Assembly (NCBI GenBank): GCA_002812745.2
Contig: NCSJ02000007.1
Coordinates: 1-64,000, forward strand
Length of the DNA stretch: 64,000 nucleotides
Direction of reading: 5' to 3'
DNA from: Scytalidium lignicola
Taxonomy: Eukaryota > Ascomycota > Leotiomycetes
Shown: positions 48,745 to 60,641 of the stretch, one piece after another
Layout: each line of letters begins with the position of its first letter
How positions within the stretch are numbered: position 1 is the stretch's first letter
Program-made: the position numbers and the translations under genes
The notes under the pieces: generated by a model
Database searches by the model: none
Told to the model about the DNA's origin: nothing
The model's input: only the letters and a program-made list of their open reading frames with translations

Positions 48745-48822
48745 CCTCGATAACTCGATAATCTCAATATTTCGATATTTGATATATCAAGTCCTTTTGG
48801 GGCAAATATCGAGTTATCGAGG
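48745..48822. repeat. 78-bp element with 15-bp perfect inverted ends (pogo/mariner-like)
   Basis: The ends CCTCGATAACTCGAT and ATCGAGTTATCGAGG are exact reverse complements. Their sequence resembles the ends of fungal pogo-type elements that I recall, and the interior is short and non-coding. It lies 160 bp upstream of the lysyl-tRNA synthetase start codon. Confidence 0.6.
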
Positions 48823-51243
48823 GATTTTTGGTGGTATTATGTAATTAAAATGGCTAGCATAAAAATATGACTAGATAAATGGTACTGAGGAAATACAAAC
48901 GACTTAGACTTTTAAAACGTCATCCACATCATCCAAAGTCCATACAGAACTCGCGGCTGAAGAGCTGTGATCAGAATTTCGCAGGGAAGTGCAAAACTTA
49001 AACGATAAATTCATGAGGAGAATCATCCCAGAATATATTGCAAGTCAGAATCACTGATAAGTGCAAAGGCTGTGAAGTCGAGATGACTACCAAGGGCTAT
49101 CGTTGTCGCGGGCCCGAAGCCGCAGCACCTCATGCCAAAGCCAGTTCATCAAAGACACCAATACGAAATACGACCATCGGCTATGACATGGCCTCTATTT
49201 CTTTCCCCCTTCGGAGTAAGAATAGGAGTAGGGACGTTCTCGGCGCCCGATGCCAGTCAGATTCCGACACAACGCACACTTTGAAGTCTTTGGGAATCTG
49301 GAGGGATGCCAGTGGACCTTGTAATCATCTCCGACTCTTTTAGGCCAAGCTGGAGGAAGTCAATGTTTTGAAGGTGGCTGCTTGGTTGCTTGGAAGACCA
49401 CGTGCAGGGGCATGTGCCATCACAATTATTGCAGTAGTTACACGGACACTCGAGCACCGATTACGGCCAGCGGTGTGAGAGTGAGTCCGAAGTAGGAGGT
49501 TTCTGGATGTTTGCTTCATTATCCCCATGGGGAATGGAAACTCTCCAGACGCGCCATGTCATAGAAACGAACTTACTGTACCGTACATTAGCCTACCTTA
49601 ATTACCCCAACCTTTTCGAAGAGAATAATGCGGGATGCGGGATCAACGCAAGACGGGATCTCAACTGAAGATTTGTTAGTTTGTTGAGATTGGGACGGTA
49701 ACGGGATCGGTCAAGAAACCTGGAAGGACGCCAAGGATGGATGGTTTTCACGGGGAAAGATAACCAACACTTCCCTCCTGCATTGTTCCTTTCTGGCGAG
49801 GCTTTTTCTGGGGTAATTCAGCCGGATAGTGCAGCAGAAGGAGGCGAGATTATTTCTTTACACCGTAAGTAAGCGTCAGCCCGATCGTCGGTCGCAATAT
49901 AAACTTGGGATTGGTATGGTGCAGTATTTTGATGGTTGCCCCGGGACGGCACTAAGGTAAACGTTCTACTGTAAAGGGCGGAAAGATAAACAAAGGTGAA
50001 AGCGAAAACACAAAAGCATCTCCTGAGGATTACTTGAGCCCTGAGCGGACAAAGCATCTCCCGGATTTAACGGGTGCTTTTATTTCCAGACCGCGTGATT
50101 TCGAGAAAAGAAATGTACAGAAGGAAAATAAGAAGAAGAAAATACCTCAAGTTCATTTAAAATCAAATCCACAGATCCATCTAATCATTCATCATCATCT
50201 GGGGCTCAGTCACAGAAGTACGTGCACAGTACGGTACGGAGCACGTGTTTGTGGACTAGAACATCGGAAGAGGCGGCCGATGCTACTGTGGGTTCCTGGA
50301 CCGGTCCAGCACGGAGATACCGTGATGGAATTAGACACACTTAAACGGAAAATCAATCACGAAAGCTTTGACATAAAGCTGTAGAAAGCGTAAGTTAATT
50401 ATTAACGAGGGCGGGCTAGGGGTTTGTCTGCTCCTCTCCGTACGAACAGCCTTGGTCGGTACTGTACGAGGGTATTGGTACAGTAAAACGTACCAGTACC
50501 CTACTGGAACGGAGCAGCATGAGAGACCATGGAAGCTTGATTCTGGAAAGCCTTGGCAGGAAGGCGGGCTGGCAATACGGGGTCGTCTCACATTTCGCCA
50601 TCAATGCCGTGACTGCTAGGGTTGGAAACCTTTCTTTTTTTATTAGTTGCAATGCGCAGGGTGGATCTGAGGCTGTACTATCTGTTACCATACGAGAACA
50701 ACAACTTTGTTTATCGTCCGCCCGCCGGCCCAAACTCGGGAATCCCCAGATGAACGAATAACTCCTTACTTGGCAATTGTGTACTGTTACACAGTACTGT
50801 AGTATTATGGCACAGCCTTACAGCGTGCGTGGTGTTGTTTTGCTTGCAGCTCCCGCTCCAGCTGTGTGCAATTCCGGCCGCGATCCGATTTTCGTCTCCC
50901 AGAGGCCTGGTTTGGTGGGCCAGGAGGGTCTTATTAGCTAGGGGATGGACGAATAGGGACTTGCTTGGACAATGCGTGGGCTTGTTAATACCCGACCAGA
51001 GGGAAACGCGTGCTTTTTTTTTGGTTGTTGGGATGGAGATGATTCGGGGATTGAATTGGATTGCCAGCATCAGCAGAGGAATAATTAATTACCTCAGCAT
51101 CCTCAGCATCCTCAGGTTCTTGTGGTGTTGTTTTGCTTTTTGGGGGTGGCGTTCAACGTGTTGTTCAACGAATCTCCCCCAACTGCATTCTCCTGCCAAG
51201 TCATCATCATTAATTACGGCCTCGTCAAGTTACCGTACGTGTA

Positions 51244-51286
51244 ATGAATGAATGAATGACTGTATGACTGTATGACTGTATGACTT
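51244..51286. repeat. ATGA / CTGTATGA tandem repeat
   Basis: Tetranucleotide ATGA units run into three units of the octamer CTGTATGA. It is a simple microsatellite inside the gene-free region. Confidence 0.85.
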
Positions 51287-51929
51287 ACATCGCCGTGGTG
51301 GTGCGGCCTGCGTCAATCTTGTTGAGACGTAAGTTGTGTGTGATGAGGGAGTAGTGTGTGTTGCAATCACAATGCCGTCCGCAAATAGCAAGCTTCTAGT
51401 AACACTTTAACTTCCGCACCCCGCCAGGGTTAATTAGTACTGTAAGAAAGGGGCACGGAGAAGATCCAGGTACAGTCATCTACCGCATCTGGCAGGCTGG
51501 TCGGGAAGTATCGGAGTCAGTCAGAGACATGAAGCACCTCTTCCACGCCTTTCAATCCCTCAACCGCCGAATTACCCCAAAAATAATGTTCGCCCGGCCC
51601 TGGCGCTTAGCCGGATTCGGGACCCCTGTGGCTCGGGATGGGTGGAGCTGTGGCGGCACTGGACCCGCGTGGCTGCGCGCGCGCTCGCCGGGTATCGGGG
51701 CCCGAAGACTTGTAACCTCTCGTGCGAAAGAAGACGAAGACCAGACAACAGACGACGATTGGAAATGAACCTCCGTCTGCCAGCTGCAGAAGAAGAAGCA
51801 AAGACATCTTCTTTCTCGAGGGGCGAGTTGGGCAAACCTGGCGTGACTGTTGAATTGAACCACTTGTCTCCTGCTCCGTATCGCTTCTCTCTCCATCTCG
51901 CTCCTGCGGTCTCCTGTTTTCTTTTATTT

Positions 51930-52006
51930 CAGTACCGTACAGCATCCGTACAGTACAGGAGTACTTGTACAGTACACTAACTATGCATGTACAGTACCGG
52001 TACTGT
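51930..52006. promoter_or_regulatory. Cluster of GTACAGTAC/GTACTGTAC palindromic words
   Basis: CAGTACCGTACAG, CCGTACAGTACAGG, TTGTACAGTACAC and TGTACAGTACCGGTACTG follow one another within 77 bp. Related words recur at about 49577, 50224, 50458, 50478, 50785, 51437 and 52231. A factor-binding site cluster or a simple repeat family are both possible; no function is known to me. Confidence 0.35.
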
Positions 52007-53031
52007 GCCCTCCAAACACTTGCCGGCCGCTCGAATCATCGCCGAAACTTTAATTCTCCCTTGCTTCTGGCCGCCCACGGATAATCCCCGATCCCGCCCA
52101 AAGAGCCCACGTCCTGGTGATCACGGTACTTCCTGCCCAACTGTCATGACAAGACAGCACAGAGAAGCAAAAGAAATAGTGGGATGCCACCTGGTCATGC
52201 CGTGGATGTTGTTTCTATTGTATTGCTTCCGTACTGTACTGTACTGGTTACTGCTTCTCTGTTGAAGCGCTGCATGCATGCTTGCTTGCTGCTGATCATC
52301 CTGCACTCGATTATGCTCCCGAAGGCTGACGAGGGGCTGACATGCGCCGCTGATACTTTTGGCGGACTACGCTGTATTGTCCGGTATCAGTGAAACCGTC
52401 TTGGTTTCTCTCTCTATCTCTCAGTCTCTCTCCCTTGACCCTCTCTTCTTACTTCGTTAGCCGCTCTAGCTTGATTACCCCGATGGTAACACGGCCGGGC
52501 GCGTCTGTCCCAACCCCCGAAACGGGGCAAGACCAGGGCAAAGAGGCTAACTTAATTAGGGCTGGGTCCAGCACTTTTCAACCTCCACCACCGGCACCGG
52601 CGCTGTCCCACCCTAAAGAAAGAAAAAGGAAAAAAAGGAAGTCCAGCAAAATACACAACTCATTCATCCAAACCTCAACGAAACGGGTCCCAAGGAAAAA
52701 AGGCTCAAACGGGCCCCAATAATAATCATGGCCGCCCTGCCGCTCTCTCCCTCAAGCAAGTCGGGCTCTAGATGCAGCCAGTCGAGTGCTAATTAATAGC
52801 CCGAACTCAACTTCTCTCTATCCCTCCTCGGACACGCTCCGCCCCCTGCGCGTAGCTAGGAAACCGAGCTGTGACATTTGCCGTAGCAATAAAGAAGCTA
52901 TGGCCATGATCCCAAGCGCCTCTTCCTCGAAATTACCTTGAGGGCATTACAAATTCCGTTCCAGCATTGGAGGCACCTTTCGTCCTTTCGTTTCAAAGCT
53001 CACTAAGCCAAACAGGTCCGGGCCGCATATC

Positions 53032-55680
53032 ATGTCTGTCGGACCCCTCCCCAAGCTCTTGCTCAGCCGACGCTCTTTCTCTCTCTACTCCTCTCCGTCT
53101 TCTTTCGTCTTACTGCGACGCACCTTGACCGGTGCCACTGCTACTACTACTGCTACTACTACTACCACCGCTACTGCCACTTTCACGGCCACTGCCACTA
53201 CTGCTTCCACTACTGCTCCCCACGCCATGGCAGCGTATAATACACCCTACAGCTCCACCTCTACCTCATCCAATTCAGACGTTGCCACCCCTCGTTCCTC
53301 TTCTCCTTCATCCCACACCAGTCGCTCGAGTCTTACGAGCCAACGCATGTCCATCAGTAGCCAACGGCGCATGACGGAGCAGAATCCCATGGGTACAGTT
53401 GATATAAACGCCATCGAGAAGCAGTTAAGAATGTCAACCTTAGACGGCTTAAGAGGTTATCACACAGACCACTACAGTGTCGTCAAACAGACCCGTGAGA
53501 ACCAACGCACCGACAAGGACATGGCAACAGGTTATCATGTTCTGCGTGAGCCGGCGTGGAATAGAGGTAAGTGTTATCGGCGTCTTTTTCCTGTCACATT
53601 CTGTCTGCCTTCGGAGCTGCATTGGTAGTATCTTGAATGGGTTGTGATGTGCTGCTAACACATGCTCTATGTCTATAGGAACCTCGTTCTCTCCCGAAGA
53701 GCGCATCAACAAGAACCTCACAGGTCTCCTTCCACACGCTCTCGAGTCTCTCGATACGCAATGCCAGCGCGCTTTGCGCATGCTCGAGAGCCGCACCTCC
53801 CCAGTCGACAAATACCTCTACCTTTCCACCCTCAAAACCACCAACATTGATCTCTTCTACCGCCTTTTGATTGACAATGCAAAGGATATGATGCCACTGG
53901 TATACACGCCTACAATTGGAGATGTGTGTCTGCAGTATTCTACGCTTTACACTCGTCCCGAGGCACTGTACATTTCCATCAAGCAGAGAAAGTCAATTGC
54001 CACGATTCTGCGGAATTGGCCATACCCCAACCCCAGCATTTGCGTGGTCACCGATGGGTCTAGAATTCTAGGTCTGGGCGATTTGGGAGTGAATGGTGTC
54101 GGAATTCCAGTAAGTCCTTTTTTCGCATTTGACTCATTTTCAAAGCTTTGTTGCTAGTTTGTTCTCCGCACCCGTTTTTCTCCGCATTGTATTACAAGCA
54201 TAATGCAATGCATGTGCATATGCATGAGNCGGGGCGATGTCCGAGATATCTCCACCCCAGCTACAAACCAACCACCACCACTAAAAATATACATGTTTTC
54301 CTATTATTTACACCAAAAAGCACATGAAAAAAAANTCCAGTTATCTTCCGTGCGCCCTTAACAATAGCTATGGCTATGGCTAACACTTTTACCCCGCACA
54401 GATCGGAAAGTTGGCTCTTTACACGGCTGCCGCCGGGATTCCACCCGAAAAGACCCTTCCAATTGTGCTCGATATGGGCACTGGCAATGAGTCAAACCTT
54501 GAAGATCCTCTCTACCTTGGTCTTCGCTCCAAGCGTCCTTCCCCTCACGTAGCCCAGGAGTTCATGGATGAGTTCATGACTGCAGTTCGGGAGGTCTATC
54601 CCAACATGCTCGTGCAGTTCGAAGACTTTGAAACCGAGAAGGCTTTCAAGTTCTTGGCACGCTATCGGGATTATCGATGCTTCAATGACGATATTCAGGG
54701 AACGGGTGCGGTCGTCCTTGCTGGGTATGTGGTTCCCCGCCCTTCATTCCGAATTCTTCCTATTATTGATCCCCACAATCGAACGATTGCTAACTTTAAC
54801 CCCTAGTTACATGGGCGCTGTGAACCTTTCCGGAGTACCACTTGCTGAACAGCGCTTGGTGTTCATGGGTGCTGGCTCTGCCGGTGTCGGTGTTGCCAAG
54901 CAAGTCATGGAGTACTATACCTCCCGGGGTTTGACTGAGAAGGAAGCTCGTGAGAAGTTCTACCTGGTCGACACCAAGGGTCTCGTGACCGTTGACCGTG
55001 GAGACAATCTTGCTGAGCACAAGAAGTTCTTCGCACGAACCGATAACCACGGCCACCAGTTCACCACTCTCGAGGAAGTCATCGAGTACGTGAAGCCCTC
55101 AGCATTGGTCGGCTTGACCGCTACATTCGGCGTCTTCACAGAATCCGTTGTCCGCGCTCTCAAAGCTAGCGTCGACGCAGGTGGTCTCGGCCGTCGCCCC
55201 ATCCTCTTCCCTCTCAGCAACCCACTTACCAAGGCTGAGTGTACCTTCGAACAAGCCATCCAATGGACTGATGGTACAGCCATCTTCGCATCCGGCTCTC
55301 CATTCGCCTCCTACACCGTTAAAACCTCTGAAGGCACTACGACATACCATCCCAACCAGGGCAACAACGTCTACGTCTTCCCTGGTCTCGGATTGGGCTC
55401 TATCCTGGCTGATGCCTCAAAGATCACCGACCACATGGTCTACACCTCTGCTGCTGCTCTCGCGGGAAGTTTGAACCGCGATGAATTGCAAATGGGCTTG
55501 ATCTACCCGCGTATTGAGCGCGTGAGAGATGCTAGTGTGATCGTTGCGAGGGAGGTCATGAAAGCTGCACGGCGCGAGGGTGTTAGTGGATTGGGAGAGG
55601 AGCAATGGGTGCAGTGGGAGGAGTGGGGAGATGTTGCGTTAGATAAGTGGATCCGTGAAAGGATCTATGATCCTAGGTAG
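53032..55680 (+). CDS. NAD-type malic enzyme, mitochondrial form
   Basis: Four exons (53032-53566, 53679-54109, 54402-54724, 54807-55680) join in phase for 720 aa. An Arg/Ser-rich start (MSVGPLPKLLLSRRSFSLYS) suits a mitochondrial presequence, followed by an unusual Thr/Ala-rich low-complexity stretch and a Ser-rich region. The enzyme core holds PLVYTPTIGDVC, DMGTGNESNLEDPLYLG, the metal-binding FEDFETEKAF, CFNDDIQGTGAV, the NAD-binding GAGSAGVGVA and FPLSNP. It decarboxylates malate to pyruvate with reduction of NAD(P). An internal Met near residue 65 (HAMAAYN) could start a form without the presequence. Intron 2 carries two N characters and may be longer than shown. The gene looks intact. 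Confidence 0.94.
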
Positions 55681-56728
55681 ATGACTTCCATATACGAGAG
55701 GTGTTCTGTATGTGTGGTCTGTTGTGTAATGCATACATGTGTGTACGAATGGGGTTTTAGGATATATTATCTTAAGGTCCTTTGGATGATGGGAAGGGGG
55801 GAGGGAAAAGAAGGAGGAAATTTGATACCAGTTGTTTCCTTTTTTCCTTCTGTTTTCTGGGCTTGGATTTTTTGAGCGCAGATTTATCTTTTNGAGCGTT
55901 GGATCCCTTTTTCTTTCTTTTTTATAAACACTAGTTATATTTAACTTGGTAGATAGATTTATTTATTAGGTAGTTGCTTGGTTGGTTTAGAGATTGACAG
56001 TAGAAAAAAANGGATCTGGGATTAATTTTCGTTTATTTTTCTTTCCCTTCAAAATAAGACGTGATCTTTTCGTAGTGGGTGGTGTTCTTTGAGTTGGCAG
56101 TGCTATACATACAAACATACGGGCCTCTGATTTTGTAAAAAGTGCTACCACTCACTGTGGCCATCCGCCTCTTTTCCCACGTGCAGCACGAGCTTTAGAG
56201 TTTTGTCTTTATTATTCTTATCCTCGTCGTTTTTNAAGCTATTATTGCATTATGTTATTACTCTTGTTACTTAACACATGCCGTGTCATGATTTGTAACC
56301 GAGGCCTAGAATAAAGTCGGTGATTGCAAAGGGGTAATGATCTGAAACCGAGGTAAGAGCCAGCATCTGTGCAAGTGCAGAGTTTAATATAATTGGTTGT
56401 GAACAGATCCTCTTATAGCTAGACGTCGTTTTGATGTCAACGACTGTTCAAACTGTCTGTCTATTGAAATCTCTTTTACTGTAACAGATCAAACTGGCGA
56501 TCATATTACTCTAAGGCTATTTTAACTAATCGTACTGATTCTGCGAATTATCTACAGCAAATTTCCGTTTACTGAGCGCTTTCTCAGTAGAAAAAGCTTT
56601 AGAGGGGGGGAGTAGGATGCTTACTTCCCCTACTAAGAATCACTTCAGTAAACGCATTAGGTGAAGTGAAAGAGAAAATATTTACATGTATGAAACCGCT
56701 TCAGCTAGGAAACTGCCTCACAACGCTA
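55681..56728. other. 3' flank of malic enzyme and AT-rich spacer
   Basis: Three N characters (about 55893, 56011 and 56235) lie next to T or A runs, so lengths here are uncertain. No gene was found. After 56.3 kb the composition turns AT-rich again. Confidence 0.45.
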
Positions 56729-57670
56729 CTATGCTAGTGCTGCTGTAGTTAACCCATACATAATAGACCTTAACTGCATGCTCACAACGGGATACTCTGC
56801 AATCTTACTGCAAACCTCCGCACTAAAATCTGGAAATTGAAATTGTTGCTCTAATGCTGCCCGTTCGAATCCTGGTGGATATGCACCTGCATTAGCCCAA
56901 TCAATCAGCCAGACCCGACCTGACCGGTCAAGCATAAGATTTCGGGGTGATATATCCTGGTGAGTCAAAACAAGGCTTTGGAATTTAAACTTGGGCGTTC
57001 CGGGTATGGACTGCCAATACTTGTCACAAATCTCGAGCTTGTGGTTATACCAGTCCTCAAGATCTTGGAGGGTATTGAATGGTCCTGCGCCATAATCCGA
57101 GAACCACACTCCTTGAAAGCGACTTGGGGTACCACCGACCGGACCCGGACGGTCGAGTGTAATATATTCCATTTGCTGGATCATTGCTGCAACTTGGGAA
57201 GTGACCTCTGATCGTGAAGTTATATCCAAGTTTGCCCAAGAATCTGCAAGGCATGTTCCTTGCATATAATCCATGACAATGAAACAAGTTGTACCCTAGT
57301 AGCTATTATCTTGCTGGGTGTTTAGAACACGATGAAACTTTGGCATTGGAATTTGAGTGTTTGCAGCTGCGAAGTTCATGTTTTGTGCTTCACATAGCAA
57401 GACTGAGCTTCCACCTTTGAGCACAAGTGAACGTGATATTCGAACGACCTTGTTGCCTCCAAGAGAATAGATGACTGGAGCAGTATTGTAAAGCAATATT
57501 AAAACTTCGTCTGAAACTGATTGTAATTCTTGTCCATCCAGTGGAAAGTGAGTGTTTTCATCAGTACTTGTTGGCTAGTTCCCTCAGGTTAGCCTTTTGT
57601 ACGTCAAATCCTCGTTATAAAAGCTTACATCCTTAAATGCTCGAAAGAGGCTATACTGTCGCATATCCAT
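56729..57670 (-). pseudogene. Aminoglycoside phosphotransferase-like kinase (APH fold) with one in-frame TAG
   Basis: Exon 1 (57670-57629, MDMRQYSLFRAFKD) joins exon 2 at 57574 by a GT-AG intron. The frame then runs through GGNKVVRISRSLVLKGG to a TAG at 57298-57296, and continues in the same frame with GTTCFIVMDYMQG to the stop at 56729. The APH active site is visible: LVLTHQDISPRNLMLD (catalytic Asp and Asn) and WLIDWANAG (the metal-binding Asp). The TAG sits where family members usually have a variable residue before the TT-FIVMEY strand, and CAG to TAG is a single C-to-T change. One nonsense mutation in an otherwise clean gene suggests recent loss, sequencing error or polymorphism. The natural substrate of such fungal kinase-like proteins is unknown. 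Confidence 0.8.
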
Positions 57671-58194
57671 AACTATTAGATAAGTTAAAAANGGAGCTAA
57701 GGAATAATATCTGTAATGATGATTGCAATTTGGTTATAATTCTAGAGATGATCAATATAAAGAAGGTAAAGAGAGGAATCTTTTATAGCCTGCTACCTAG
57801 TTTATATTAATAGGTTTTGCTCTTGACTAAGGAAGGTAGGTTTGTGAGAGTAGAATCAAGTAATCGTTGGCTTCTCGCTTGTGCGGCCTTTTTCACTCCG
57901 AAAGCGAATGTGGTCAGTAAGCAAATGTGATCGCTGTCGAATTTTCTTTAATTTTATACACAAACTAAATGATGATTATATTGTTACTATTTATAATTAA
58001 TTGAAGTTTAGTACCTTATTAGTTAATATTATAATTTAATGTAACTTTAAAATCTTACGTTAATAAATTGTAACGATGTAATCTCCCCCAACGTATATTG
58101 GCCTTTACTCGTTACATTAAGGAAAGTACGTACACAGGCGATACCTTCCTTCAAGCGTTATATAAAATATTGTATTCATCCTCTCCAATCTATA
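57671..58194. other. AT-rich spacer
   Basis: Very AT-rich 520 bp with an N at 57692. No gene or repeat ends were found. Confidence 0.4.
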
Positions 58195-58900
58195 ATGTCG
58201 GACTAGTTAATTGAAAACGTAAAGCTTATAGTACCTGGCGTCTTCTAGAAAATGATATTGATATAAAGAGCAAGTCTAAGGCTGAGCTCAAGATAGCCCT
58301 TACTGTTATGGTTGATGTTAGCTTTAAGGATGTTGAGTAAGATATTCTAGACTAGTCTCACTTAGCCTTAGATACTGTTTCAGGATTGACCAAAAAAATC
58401 TGGATTGAACGTATGATTTGATGCCGAGGATCGTTATAATGCACACATTAAAAATTCTCTAGGCTGTAAGAATAAGGAGCAAGAAGATTCAATTATCTTG
58501 ACTCCTAGCGAGTATTAGTCACTTCTGGATCAAATTAGCAGTCCCATTGCAAATGAATTAACAGGAGGATCATCTGAAAAGCTTGCAACCTAGCCTCATC
58601 TTGAGCTTATACATGATAGTGATCCAGTGGAGAGAACGTAGCTACTAAACCTGAGCAGGAAATGGCATTGCTTTAGAAGACCAAGAGAAGCTATTATTAG
58701 CCATCTTACCTAGTTATCTGCATCCTGGGTAAGTTATTATCCTACGAGACTGGCACTACTTGTAGGAGAGTAGATATGTGGCAAATAACCTCATAATTTA
58801 ATAGTCTCCTGGTCGGCAAGGAGAGTTGCGGAAGCAAGATACAAAGGTGGCTGAAGAAGACAGAAATGACTATACCAGTAGTTGAATATCAGGAACAGTC
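58195..58900 (+). pseudogene. RIP-like ORF relic with many TAG codons in one frame
   Basis: From about 58420 one frame is open apart from TAG at 58516, 58591, 58639, 58711 and 58771 and a few TAA/TGA codons after that. Between stops it reads TPSEY, SLLDQISSPIANELTGG, RRPREAIISHLT and LSASWVSYYPTRLALLVGE. All these stops are one C-to-T change from CAG, CAA or CGA, the pattern expected of RIP. A second open piece upstream in another frame holds ENDIDIKSKSKAELKIALTV. I do not recognise the protein. It is probably a repeated gene or element that was mutated. Confidence 0.6.
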
Positions 58901-59616
58901 TTTTCGGGGCTTTCTTAAGTATGCAAGAATCGGAGGCGATATAACTTATAATATCGAGTTTACCTTGCCTCCTTTATCGGGGTATCTTAACTTACCCATT
59001 AATCTTCAACTTCTAGGGCTATGTTCGACTAGAGAGCTAGCAGAGAAATCTCCACACAAAATACAACCACACTGGCGGTCAAAACGCGTTCGATAGATAA
59101 CGGAAGAGAAGTAAAGATAATTGAGATGAGAGGGGATGGAGGGGTTACTTGTGGAGTGAAATTCATAAAGTCTTACTCTGTACCTCGGTAGAGTATAAGT
59201 ACGATCTAAGCACATTATTCTCCTAAATTCAAAAAGTTAACAAAGAGTAGCTGTAGCAATTTACATTCCCTATCATGTATAGTACATTTTCTCTGAATAC
59301 TCTTTGTAATCAACGCACTTTTCAAAGCTAATTTAAAAAATTGCCTGTAGACCTTCGTTAAGACGCTTACAATCTTACCAGATATGCTCGAAATGCCAAT
59401 CGGAACAACCAACCTCCTATCTTTTGGAAATTGGTTTCATTCGACCCTTTTACTTTAAATCTTGCACGAGTGATTATGTTGCAATATTTGGAGTTTACGG
59501 ATGCCACTTCACAGTGTTCTTACGGTTGCCTATGCTAGGGCTTACGGATAGGGTTTACGGTAGGCTACCACTGTAGGCAACCATAGGCACCCTACGGGTG
59601 CCTGTACGACCGTAAC
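58901..59616. other. Spacer with short inverted repeats
   Basis: A small frame at 58866-59096 overlaps the relic and has no known domain. Around 59580-59606 GGCACCCTACGGGTGCC forms a tight hairpin, and TTACGG recurs several times (59475-59640). No gene is supported. Confidence 0.4.
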
Positions 59617-59735
59617 TGTTGACCATAACGCTTTTACGGCCGTAACTCTCTGTATATATAGAATCTGCTGTAGTTGTAGACTCCTTAAGCAATCAATACA
59701 ATAGTGGTTCTGTATTCCTGCGTTTCCAGTCAACA
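59617..59735 (+). mobile_element. Possible LTR, 119 bp
   Basis: The segment starts TGTTGAC and ends GTCAACA, perfect 7-bp inverted ends with the TG...CA rule. Inside it has TGTATATATAGA, a TATA-like box, and AATCAATACAATA, which could serve as a polyadenylation region. No 5-bp duplication is visible and no second copy was seen in the window, so the call rests on the ends only. Confidence 0.4.
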
Positions 59736-60641
59736 TAAAAACCAAAAAANGAAATTAAGCAGCAGACAAAATAAATTAACATACTAAATAAACAAAGTTA
59801 ATGTATATATATCCCATGACTCACCAGGAATCAACCAAAAATAGTTGAAGCCCAAGCAGCCCGCTCCTACTTTCTCATCTCCGACGAATTTACAAATTAG
59901 TACCACGTCACACACCCACACAACACAAAACAACACAGCCACACAACAACCCCTTTAGAACTCGTACCACGTAATACAAATCACCACAACAGCGATCCTG
60001 GAATATATTAAACGCCCCGAACTAGAGTTCGAACCCGATCGGGAGCGAAAATGCAGTTATCCATCCATGGCATTTACGCGGGAAGTTATGGAACGGGGAG
60101 GGGTGCTGATGTGATGCTTGTTGTACAAGGAAAGGGGTTGATAAATGAGTAGGGAAATGGGAGACAGGGTTTTGTGATGGCTAAGTAAGTCACATGATTG
60201 ATTTGGTTGGGTGGAGGTGAGGGAATTGAGAGAATTATTGGGGTTTGGATGAGGAGGATTGTTTTAGTGAAGCGAANGAGAATGCGTAAGAGAATAATTA
60301 TGCTGTTTGTATTTATATGCTAAGGCGTAAGTTATAGATGAGATCTATAGTTATGTTTCAATTTGTGTAGTTAAGTTATGATTCAGAAACGCAAGGTAAA
60401 AGAAAAAAAGCAGTCTACGATGGGAATTTAGCAGAGGAGCATACATAATCACAGTCACAGTCACAAGAGAAATATACACGTAAATGTTGCAATGCATAGC
60501 TGAATTACATTATAACACATCAACAACTTTTCATCATTTCCTCCTCGTATCTATCTATCTCAACTCAATCCCCCCNATTTATTCCACCCCCACTCATCTC
60601 ATTCTTTGTTACATACAAAAAGCACAGAAAACTCAGATCGC
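59736..60641. other. Intergenic, 3' side of the wall-protein gene
   Basis: About 900 bp, with N characters at 59750, 60277 and 60576 next to A or C runs. ACACAACACAAAACAACACAG is a low-complexity stretch near 59915-59940. No gene was found. Confidence 0.4.

Larger units (their letters stand above)
48823..53031. other. About 4.2 kb without a convincing gene
   Basis: Balanced base composition, with many microsatellites, pyrimidine tracts and recurrent GTACTGTAC-type palindromes. Open frames here are shadows of repeats or lack recognisable content. The last kilobase is pyrimidine-rich (CTCTCTCTATCTCTCAGTC near 52407) and likely holds the promoter and long 5' leader of the malic enzyme gene. A long non-coding RNA or a gene with many short exons could be missed. 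Confidence 0.4.

Noticed and set aside
60020..60050. Possible tRNA B-box (GTTCGAACCC)
   Set aside because: The flanking bases do not pair into a T stem and no A-box or acceptor stem fits.
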